From: Patagioenas fasciata
Taxonomy: Eukaryota; Chordata; Aves; Columbiformes; Columbidae
DNA length: 64,000 nt
Assembly: GCF_037038585.1 (NCBI RefSeq)
Contig: NC_092522.1
Coordinates: 52,391,661-52,455,660 of the forward strand
Direction of reading: 5' to 3'
The notes beneath the pieces were generated by a model that did no database searches, was not told the DNA's origin, and saw only the letters and a list, made by a program, of their open reading frames with translations. Made by a program: the position numbers and the translations under genes. Below are positions 53,986 through 62,273 of this stretch, one piece after another. Each line of letters opens with the position of its first letter. The first letter of the stretch is position 1.

Positions 53986-56579
53986 GTGTCTGGGGATTTG
54001 TGCTGTCCCGGGGAATAAGGAAGGGAATGACGGACAGGTCTTATGAACCCGAGGTAACAGCTGGAAGCTACTACTCGCCCCACGCAAGAAGTGTTGCTAT
54101 AAATCGAGAATCTTTATAGCTGTTAGGCTAGAGGAAGTTTTTTGGCTGTAAACTGTCATGCACTGCAGCTCTCGGTGAAAAGGCTCTGAAAGTGGGGAGT
54201 CCTCTCTCCTGAGAACCAAAGTGCAATTAAGATCAGAAAGAGTTAGAAGGAAATAGAATAAAGACGGCAGGAATCCAAGCCGAGGAAAAACTTTTCTTTT
54301 TTTTTTTCTTTTTTTAATGGTCATTTAAAAGTTTAAGGCTAGATGGACTTCTTTTTCGGAAGACCAGCTACATTTGAGTGCATACATTATTTGTGTGGAA
54401 CGAGTGGTATAGTCATTTGCGAAGTATTAAGTAAAATGTATCAAATCAAATTCAACTTCAGCTCTCCTCCTTTTGCCGAAAGAGAGTCATCAGTGCAAAA
54501 AGCAGTAACCATACAGATAAGTGTCTGCTGTCAAAGCGGTTGAAGTTCCTTCCTATTCCTTGAAGCATCTATCCAGAAGAATTCAAATAGTGTTTTTAAA
54601 GCTCAGATCGCCTAAACACACATTTAATACGGCTCTATTTATTTTATTTATTTATTTTGTAAACGTTATTTTTCCACCGAAACGGCCCCGTCTCTTTCAG
54701 TTCCGGCTGGTTCTGCTTTTTTCGGCTCTCAAGCATGTTCGTTGTCAGGTGAGATCGGTTTGAGGTAGAATCGAGGCTGGAGTTTGCCCTACGCGGGACT
54801 CATCACCACCACCAGCGCTCTCCACATCCCTTTTCTGCGGGGGGACCGTACCCAAAAAGTTATGAGACTTCTGCAAGAGGAAAAAGTCCCTTCTCTTCCC
54901 TTCACCTGCACGGAGTGAGTGACTGTTCGTGCGAGTCCTTCTTTGGGGTTAACTTCTCCTAGTGCTTGGCTCTTTCAGGATTAAGATGTCTGAGATGTCG
55001 CCTTCAAAGTACAAACCCAAAATAAGGTGTTGCTGCCAACCCAAGCGAGCGACAGTCTGCCGCGGTCTTTCAGGGTTTGAATGCTCACGGCTTTGGGTAG
55101 GACCTGTTTCTGTGTTTTGAAGGGAGCACCTTAAGTCAAATGAATACCTGACACTGAAAAGACCATCTCAAACTATTTATAGCAGCGACTACGTATCCAT
55201 TTAGTAAGCTTCGCTCATAATTTCTTTGCAAATGGTACTTTCCCCTTCCAAAGAGGACAAAAAGCGGCCGGTAGATGCTCAGTCACAAAAAGCTATAAGA
55301 AGCTTTAATGCATGAATTAATCTGAAGGGACAACATTTTTTCGCGTTTCTGGACAGTGATTGAAGAGAGCTGGCGTGCGGAATTTAACATTTCAGGTTGA
55401 AGGGGAAAAAATAAGCTCTGCGGATTTGAGCAAATTAACGATACACGAACCCGATGGTGCTGTGTAATGAAAATAAAATCGTGAGTCGTATCTCCTAAAC
55501 CAAAAAGAAACCGAAAATAATAGCGGAAGCATTGGGTTTATTTGAAGTTGGGTGAAGGCAGACACGCTGTGTGCAGAGCGCGGAAAGTCAAGGGGTGCAA
55601 GCAGAGGGTGCAGGCAGGGATGCCTGCCGGCAGAAAGAGCCGGTGCCCAGACTGAATCGCCGCCTGCATCCTGCGAAAGAGACCCCTTGGTAACCCAGAC
55701 TCCCAGCTCCTTCTGCTCCCAGACAGCTTTCCCATGTACCCTGGGTGCTTTCTCCTAAAATCTTAAAAAACCCGACGGCGATGATGCGCGGTGTTTGGAG
55801 ACTGGGGAGATGCTTATTGTAAAATAAACCCTTATTTTTACACCGCGTCGCTTCTTATTCCCTTTTCTTTGCTCCCGTTTAAAGAACTTGTTATTGTTTA
55901 AAGAGACCCCATTGAACTATTTCCTGCTCATTGTCACCTCTCTCCCCCTCGCCCTCTATCCAGGGATTCTCACGGAAAGGTAATAAACTGTTTCCCTCAC
56001 ACCACAGACCGCCGCAGCCCCCGAGAATGCAAACTATTAAAACACCGGCGGGCGGGAGGGCTTCAAAACAGCTCTCCTCTTCCTCGCCCCATCTCTTGCT
56101 TTTGTGCCAAACAACTTTAAAAGAAATTCAGCCCGTTGCAAAGTTTCACCCATGAGGGTCAGCCTTCACCCTTGCCCTCAGAAACTCGCTGGAGTTTCTC
56201 CTTGTTGCACAAAACGAAGCCTTTAGCTACCGATCTGGTTTTTAGAAGTATCTTTTTATTTAAGTGGGTTGGCTCGTAAGCATCTATCTGATTTTTAGAT
56301 ATATTTTTTCATTTAGGTGGAATGGTTCGAAACCATCATGGTGGAGCATCTCGGCTGCGAAGGCACTGTCTGTAGCGGTGATGGGAGATAAACTCTGCCC
56401 CTTTTATCACGGGTGGGTTCTTGTGATCCCTGAAAGACGGGGAGACTGTGGCGGGGGCTACCCCTACTGTGCCACCAGCCTTCTGCTCAGCTGCTCTACA
56501 GGGTGGTTTAGGCTTTTTGGTTACGTTTTCCAGCAAGGGTTTGTTGTTGCTAACTGCAGCCTTCGCTTCAGCAGAAGCG
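53986..56579. other. Upstream flank of the TBXT promoter, no gene recognised
   Basis: Mixed AT-rich and CpG-containing DNA, richer in CpG than the distal flank. It has a 7-bp perfect inverted repeat with a 4-base loop at 55610-55627. No exon or repeat family recognised. Part of it may serve as primitive-streak regulatory sequence, by position only. Confidence 0.6.
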
Positions 56580-56869
56580 CCACGACTTGTGCCAAGGGAG
56601 CGTGGGAAGCGGCGGGGCGGGCGCGGGGGGCTGCAGGCAGGCTGCGGAGGTCAGAACTTCCCATTTTTTTTCCCTTTATACAAATCCGCGGGAGGCGGGG
56701 GTGTCTCCCGTCCAGGACAGGCTGCCTAAAAGCAGACCTGGGGGCTCGCTGTGGCGGGCGTCGGTGGCCCCGTTAATGACTGCAGCAGGGAGGCGGGAGG
56801 GTGCCGCACGCAGGTTATGAGGCTGTTGCCGAGATGGGCCATTTCCTCCGCGGCTGCCGGAGCCCCGGC

Positions 56870-57130
56870 CCCGGCGGCTTTGATAGAGGTGCAAACATTT
56901 GGGGACAGATTTACATAAAATAGCCGCGTTTAATCCCGCGGGCTGCAATTAACATCACAGGCTTCCCCGGGCACCGTTGTGATATGGCCGCGGGCAGCCA
57001 ATCGGAAAGGCTGGTCGGAGAGATCAAAGCGGCCGTCCGCCAATCAGCGAGGCCCCCCCGCCGGCATTGTGATGTCACCGGGGGGGGTGTTTATGACGGG
57101 GTATAACAGCGGCCCCTTCCCCGCTTCTGC
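56870..57130 (+). promoter_or_regulatory. TBXT: TBXT proximal promoter
   Basis: Visible motifs: a reverse TCF/LEF site CTTTGAT at 56878-56884; CCAAT at 56998-57002; a forward TCF/LEF site ATCAAAG at 57023-57029; CCAAT at 57040-57044; a CRE-like TGATGTCA at 57070-57077; and a TATA-like TATAAC at 57102-57107. A homeodomain-type TAATCC sits near 56931. Vertebrate Brachyury is an established direct target of Wnt/beta-catenin through TCF/LEF sites in its promoter, and the pair here, 145 bp apart in opposite orientation, fits that. Actual use of these sites is inferred. Confidence 0.75.
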
Positions 57131-57226
57131 TTGCTGGGGCCGCGGAGGTCAAGTGGAGTCAGCGTCGGCCCCGCCGCTCGGGGCTCTTCCAGGGCGGCTG
57201 CCCCGCCGGGCGGGTGCGGGGCCAGG
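57131..57226 (+). other. TBXT: TBXT 5' untranslated region (start estimated)
   Basis: This 96-bp GC-rich leader lies between the presumed transcription start, about 28-30 bp below the TATA-like motif at 57102, and ATG 57227. It contains no upstream ATG. The start site itself is inferred from TATA spacing and could differ by tens of bases. Confidence 0.55.
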
Positions 57227-57432
57227 ATGAGCTCCCCCGGGGCGGAGGGCGCGGGCAAACCCCTGCAGTACCGCGTGGATCACCTGCTGAGCGCCGTGGA
57301 GAGCGAGCTGCAGGCGGGCAGCGAGAAGGGCGACCCCACGGAGCGGGAGCTGCGAGTCACGCTGGAGGACAGCGACCTGTGGCTGCGCTTCAAGGAGCTC
57401 ACCAACGAGATGATCGTCACCAAAAACGGCAG
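57227..57432 (+). CDS. TBXT: TBXT coding exon 1
   Basis: This exon encodes residues 1-68 and two bases of codon 69, beginning [20 protein letters not shown]. It contains the N-terminal leader and the first strand of the T-box domain ([18 protein letters not shown]). The donor is CAG|GTAGGG. The reading frame stays open upstream of the ATG to about 57131, but no ATG occurs there in any frame, so the start at 57227 is well supported. Confidence 0.97.
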
Positions 57433-60400
57433 GTAGGGGTGACGCGGGCCCCGTGCCCTCCCGCCGCCTTCGCCCCCGGCCCACGCACATCCCGCGCGGG
57501 GCGGGGGGCCTGGGGATCCCGGCGGCGGCGGTCGCCCCGCTGAGCCCGGGGGGGGCGGGGGCTGCCCCCCGCCGTGCCTCGCGCCTCCGTGTCGCCTCGC
57601 AGGAGGATGTTCCCGGTGCTGAAGGTGAGCGTGTCGGGGCTGGACCCCAACGCTATGTACTCCTTCCTGCTGGACTTCGTGGCGGCCGACGGGCACCGCT
57701 GGAAGTACGTGAACGGGGAGTGGGTGCTGGGCGGGAAGCCGGAGCCGCAGGCGCCCAGCTGCGTCTACATCCACCCCGACTCGCCCAACTTCGGCGCGCA
57801 CTGGATGAAGGCGCCCGTCTCCTTCAGCAAAGTCAAACTCACCAACAAGCTCAACGGCGGCGGGCAGGTAAGCACCAGGACCGGCAACGGCTCCGGGCCG
57901 CCCTCACCCCGCTCAGAGGGACGGGACTGGACCGACCCGGCCTGTGGGGTGGCGGGGGTCCGGCCGGGCCACACCCCGTGCCCTCCTTCATGTTCCTTTT
58001 TATGTCGCTGCTATCAGAAGTGCTGGGATAGGTTGCACTTTTTCTTCCCTCTGCCCCTTCTCACTGCCCTGAACTGCGCTCTTCCAGGAGAAGTGGTCTT
58101 TCGGCCGAGGATGAGTGCCCTGGTGTTTTGACTTTATCTTTTTTTTAAATGTCTGCTGGTCTGAATAGTACAAGCGATGTTGTTGGTGCATCTTTCTGGC
58201 TACTTATTGCCACCTGTTTGCGACTACGCAAGCTATCCTGTTAAGTAACAGGGATGTGGATAACTAGGCAAAAAGTTGGGGTGTCTGATTACAGTGTTCC
58301 TTTCCTTTTCTTATACTTCACTTTTAGGGTTTATCTGTACCTGTGGCCTCTTCTCTGCTGGAAAGATGGATTGTTAGATCCTTTAAAACCTCAGTGTTTT
58401 CTGTGCCTGTCAGCATCTACCCTCGTTCTGTCACTGCTCTGTCTGTTTGCTCACAGATCATGTTGAACTCTCTGCACAAGTATGAGCCAAGGATTCATAT
58501 AGTGCGAGTGGGTGGCCCACAGCGGATGATCACCAGCCATTCCTTCCCAGAGACCCAGTTTATAGCTGTGACGGCCTACCAGAATGAGGAGGTATGCACA
58601 GCGGGGAAGAAAGGATGCAAGTACCAGGAAGTTTCAAGTGGCAAAGTGCATGTTGCAGAGCAGAATAATGGATCTCTTTTCACATTTTTCAGTTCTTCCT
58701 ATGCTCTGTTTGAAGCTTAATGTAAAAAATTAATTTAATGTGTGAAAAAGGCCTATGCACATATAATAACACAATCTGATCACTGTTTGTCTCAATATCT
58801 ACTGCAAATTTTGCAAGGGAGTAATTCTTAAAAGATTCAGTGGCGCAAACAAGTATGGTAAGAAATACAGTCGACATTTTCAGTTAAATAGTGAAATAAC
58901 CGGATGTGCCATTTTCAAACCTGGTCTTTCTCTGATAGCCAAAATGAATATCGATGCTTAATGAATCTGTAAATTACCAATATCTGAGATGTTTTTGATA
59001 CCCATTCTGCTCCGGCTTGAATGTGAAGCATTTTGTAACTCTTTACTAACATTCTTAGCCGTTTCCCAGGCAATACAGTCTCTTAGAATTTGGCAGATGG
59101 GCTAATTCGTAGCACTCTGCTAAGACTTCAGAACTTACAGGATGTTTAACTGATTTTTGTAAATTGGTTTCACAGGGCTAATCTTATTTCTTCCAAAATC
59201 TACCGTTTCACTAACTTCAATGGATAGTCCTAATTTGAATCCTAATATTTGTATGATAATGAATGTTGATACTTGCAAATAAAGATATTTGTTGTTGTTT
59301 TTAGATCACAGCTTTAAAAATCAAATACAATCCATTTGCAAAGGCCTTTCTTGATGCAAAAGAAAGGTGAGAGCTCTTAACTCTGTTCTAAAGTGTGGTT
59401 TTTTACAGAGATTTGTAAAAGTATATTCTTAACTAATACAGCATGGTTTCTTTTATAGAAGTGATCACAAAGACATGATGGAGGAAGTGGGAGATAACCA
59501 GCAGTCTGGGTATTCACAGAGTATGTTTCCTTTCATTCTGTGTCATGAACTTAACTTTGATTTCTTCCATCTCATCTGTTATGTTAAGCAAAACTTTGAG
59601 AGTGGTGTTTGCTGGCTGGGTTGTATAGTTCATAGAGAGAATAATATTACCGATCTTTATGATGGTGGTTCATGCAGTTTTATGTTTGTATAAACATTAT
59701 GATCTATGTGTGTGTGATTAAGACATCTGTATTACATTCAAAATTATTTAACAGCATCTTGCAGTTACCTTCATGTCCAAAAAGACAGCTGCTTTTGTAT
59801 ACAAGGACCGCAATATGCATATGGATATGGAGACAAAAGTTTACTTCAAAATACTGCAGAAAATTATTGAAATGGTACTTATGTTTTAAGTACTTTAAGA
59901 AAATTAGGGATATTTGCTTAAAAAGTTGTATTTGTGTTTTAATGATTTCTGGTTTAACAGATTATTGCCAAAAAATGTTTGCAGCCTATTAAGAGAGAAA
60001 GCTGAGTTGCAGTAGGAATTGGTTTTAGTGAAAATACTTCTTAGCAGTCTGAGAAATCTCAGAATTTAGCGGTAGATTGAGACTACCAAAGAGCAATTTA
60101 AAACTGAAGATTACGCTAATGATTACTGAGCACACACTACCTGTGCAAGGAATGGTTTAACCACTTCAGTGTTTCCTTACTGTGATTGTAATTAATTGAT
60201 AAGTTTAAAAATGTTAGCTTGACATAGAGCTTCTTCTAAGCTGTTTTCTAATTTTCATTTTATTAATTCAAGAAAGTTGTATATATCTAGACTTTTCAGC
60301 CATGCTGAAACTCTTGCTTCCTTTCCCGAGTGTTGATTTCCTCACTTATCAATTATTTATCTCGGTTTGTGATTCTTCCCCTGCCTGGCCATATTTTGTA

Positions 60401-62273
60401 CCCATCTTACACACCTTTTGCTTTTTCACAGTAGGTAGTTGGCTTATTCCTGGGACTGGGACTCTGTGCCCACCTGCCAATCCTCACCCTCAGTTCGGAG
60501 CCCCTCTGTCTCTCTCCCCTGCTCACAGCTGTGAAAGGTACTCATCGCTGAGGAACCACCGTCCTGCCCCATACCCCAGCCCCTACACCCACAGAAACAA
60601 CTCACCAAGTAAGTCTGACTCTGTAAAAAGATCTGTAAAAAGAAGGGGAATGAGCCAAGGGATGTGAGTCCTGAGCAGCGGGTGTCTTGAGTGATCCCAC
60701 AGAAATTGTGGTTGCTATCTAGCTCAGTTGGCACAGAGGGCATGGAGCCAGCTTTGCAAAGAAATAGGGATGATGAGTATGTGTCCTCAGTCTCTTTATG
60801 ATGGAAAAACTGAGGGTGTGTAGAACTGTCTCCTTCTAATTGATTATATTATATTGTGTGGGTTTTGTCTTGAGCTCTCGAATTCTTGTAACCAAATGAA
60901 GTTAAAATTATTTTGACTCTTTTTAAAGTTAAGTTGTAAAGTGAGGATATTAATTATTAGTTATAGGTAATACAATGAAATGAATTATATGTCCATTTCT
61001 ATTAATAGTGTCACTTGTTACTAATACATAATAAATAAGGGCCTCGTTCTCACAGTTATACTTGCCTGTTGCTGTACTTAACACCAGTGCATTAAGGTTG
61101 TTCTCAATGAATGTGTCAGAATTTGTGCTCAGAAATAGCCAAGTTAAGGGAGTGAAGAGAAATGCATTTTTAACAGCAATTTCAAAAAATTATTATTAAC
61201 TCTCTTTTGCTCTCTCTTTCTCTTGTTAAAAATTTTTGCTCTTCAGCCTGTATGGATATTGAAGGTTCCCATTTAAAAAATATTTAATAGCTTGAATTGT
61301 GAAGTAATACACAGGCTTCCAGAGGCGGCCTGGTTAATCTTATATGGAGCTTTGCAGTTCATTTTAAAGCAAAAAACTAGCTTTCTGTGGACTTTACTTG
61401 TGTCTTGGAAATCTTATGCAAGTTTTACGACTTAAAACAGAATAAAAGAACAGAATATCTCTGGTGTTCCTCCTTGTTCCCCAGTCCTTAACAAGGAACA
61501 TCTTCTTTTTCTTCCTTTAACTATCTTCTGGTAACTTCTTTCTGGTTATGGATGCCTGTATGGAATTCCATTTACAGCTTCCCAGTGCCTCTGCCATGTT
61601 GACCAGCCAGTTTTGGTAGTAGTTTAAGCCGCAGTCCAATCACTCCTCATGGTGCCTAAGACAGATTTCAGAGCTTGTAATGGCATGGTCAGCTCAAAAC
61701 TGGGATGTGTGGTTGAGTGATAAGCTTATTATCTGGGGCTGTCAGACTATTATTGCTAATGTAGAAGTTGGAGATAAAGAAAGTGCTGGAGGAGTGATTG
61801 GGATAGTGTACGTAAGGACCGTATCTCTTCCCACTGACTGAATGAAGAAGCATGGGCTGAATAAAGGGTGGTTTGAGGACAGCTTTTTGGCTACAGATTC
61901 TTCATAGAAATAAGACTTTGGAATTGTAAGTTGAACAAAACAACACATCAGCAGGGGCATGCCAGTGAAGTTTTAAAATTGACACAACTGGTAGCTGACT
62001 TCAGTTTCCTGTGTGTGTCAGGTTTGGTTTTTTACAAGGCAGTAATGGGGAGGGTCACTTAAAGCTGTACATTGCATTTGAATACAAGATTGTCATTTGG
62101 TCTGATTCTAGCATTTTTAAGTGCCTGCTTGTTTTCTCAGCAGCCTATACCGATAACTCCTCTGCCTGCCTTTCCATGCTGCAGTCCCATGACAACTGGT
62201 CTTCTCTAGGAGTTCCCACACACACGACAATGCTGCCCATGAGTCACAGCACTGGCACAGCTACCAGCTCCAG
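57227..62273 (+). CDS. TBXT: T-box transcription factor T (Brachyury), 3'-truncated by the window edge; seven exons
   Basis: Brachyury is a nuclear, sequence-specific transcription activator that binds T-box sites and drives posterior mesoderm and notochord formation (family knowledge). Seven exons splice in phase: 206+265+135+62+62+177+130 nt = 345 codons plus 2 nt. The T-box domain spans about residues 44-220 and includes NGRRMFP (67-73), [10 protein letters not shown] (80-89), [13 protein letters not shown] (124-136), HKYEPRIH (164-171), TAYQN (196-200) and NPFAK (211-215). After it comes a Ser/Pro/Tyr-rich linker and the start of the C-terminal regulatory region. Vertebrate orthologues are about 430-435 residues, so the last roughly 90 residues lie past the right edge. 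ATG 57227 is the first ATG after the TATA-like element, with A at -3. All introns are GT-AG. I see no frameshift or internal stop. Identity is certain at family level and close to certain for the orthologue. Confidence 0.98.
57433..57602 (+). other. TBXT: TBXT intron 1 (170 bp, G-rich)
   Basis: GT-AG intron in phase 2. The sense strand has several G runs, including runs of 6 and 8, near 57498-57515 and 57548-57561. The two halves of an Arg codon are split across it. Confidence 0.9.
57603..57867 (+). CDS. TBXT: TBXT coding exon 2
   Basis: This exon completes codon 69 (Arg) and encodes residues 70-157, the core of the T-box fold. It begins [19 protein letters not shown] and ends [11 protein letters not shown]. 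The acceptor is CGCAG|GAGG and the donor CAG|GTAAGC. Residue 111, in the loop between EWV and GGKPEPQ, is Leu (CTG); from memory most vertebrate Brachyury proteins have Pro here, one base different. Confidence 0.97.
57868..58456 (+). other. TBXT: TBXT intron 2
   Basis: Phase 0 GT-AG intron of 589 bp. The first 120 bp are GC-rich and belong to the CpG island; the rest is pyrimidine-rich. No repeat or RNA gene seen. Confidence 0.9.
58457..58591 (+). CDS. TBXT: TBXT coding exon 3
   Basis: Encodes residues 158-202, exactly 45 codons, from [14 protein letters not shown] to VTAYQNEE. This is a highly conserved DNA-contacting and dimerisation part of the T-box. Residue 177 is Gly, the same as the ancestral human state at the well-known G177D polymorphic site. 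The acceptor is TCACAG|ATC and the donor GAG|GTATGC. Confidence 0.97.
58592..59304 (+). other. TBXT: TBXT intron 3
   Basis: Phase 0 GT-AG intron of 713 bp, AT-rich, ending in a (GTT)n-T tract before TTTTTAG. No repeats, RNA genes or other exons recognised. Confidence 0.88.
59305..59366 (+). CDS. TBXT: TBXT coding exon 4
   Basis: Encodes residues 203-222 and two bases of codon 223, [20 protein letters not shown]. This is the C-terminal helix of the T-box, which inserts into the DNA minor groove in T-box structures. The acceptor is TTTTTAG|ATC and the donor AAAG|GTGAGA. The next intron is only 92 bp. Confidence 0.96.
59459..59520 (+). CDS. TBXT: TBXT coding exon 5
   Basis: Completes Arg223 and encodes [20 protein letters not shown] (224-243) plus one base of codon 244. 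This is the acidic, flexible linker after the T-box. The acceptor is TTTATAG|AAG and the donor ACAGA|GTATGT. This frame reads on into the intron as SMFPF, so the exon end rests on the donor consensus and on phase with exon 6. Confidence 0.94.
59521..60431 (+). other. TBXT: TBXT intron 5
   Basis: Phase 1 GT-AG intron of 911 bp, AT-rich, with a long pyrimidine-rich stretch before the tandem CAGTAG acceptor. Nothing else recognised. Confidence 0.85.
60432..60608 (+). CDS. TBXT: TBXT coding exon 6
   Basis: Encodes the end of codon 244, residues 245-302 and one base of codon 303: a Pro/Ser/Tyr-rich stretch starting [14 protein letters not shown] and ending [13 protein letters not shown]. It belongs to the regulatory C-terminal half. 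The donor is CCAA|GTAAGT. The acceptor is a tandem CAGTAG. Using the first AG gives ...SQ-IGSW...; using the second (exon start 60435) gives ...SQ-SSW.... The first is chosen because the CAG directly follows the pyrimidine tract. Confidence 0.93.
60609..62143 (+). other. TBXT: TBXT intron 6
   Basis: Phase 1 GT-AG intron of 1535 bp. It ends in a tandem CAGCAG acceptor after GTTTTCT. No interspersed repeat or RNA gene recognised. Confidence 0.85.
62144..62273 (+). CDS. TBXT: TBXT coding exon 7
   Basis: Completes codon 303 (Thr) and encodes [18 protein letters not shown]... to residue 345 plus two bases of codon 346, ending ...GTATSS. Part of the C-terminal regulatory region. The donor is CCAG|GTAGGA; the codon left open (AG-) fits a following Ser. 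The acceptor is a tandem CAGCAG: the second AG (used here) gives SPTYTD, matching the family pattern PTY; the first would add an Ala (SPTAYTD). Confidence 0.94.

Larger units (their letters stand above)
56580..57990. promoter_or_regulatory. CpG island over TBXT promoter, exons 1-2 and intron 1
   Basis: This is a continuous GC- and CpG-rich stretch in otherwise AT-leaning DNA. It covers the promoter, the leader, the first two exons and the start of intron 2. Boundaries are judged by eye. CpG islands are usual at developmental regulator promoters and are often bivalent chromatin domains (general knowledge). Confidence 0.8.

Noticed and set aside
56324-56334. tRNA-like B box (GGTTCGAAACC) in a small hairpin
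   Set aside because: No matching A box, acceptor stem or anticodon arm upstream; it is a short chance inverted repeat.
56264-56776. 170-codon open frame upstream of TBXT
   Set aside because: GC-rich promoter DNA keeps frames open by chance; no recognisable protein and no splice context.
57280-57801. 173-codon open frame on the - strand over TBXT exons 1-2
   Set aside because: Antisense shadow of TBXT exons in a CpG island; it crosses intron 1.
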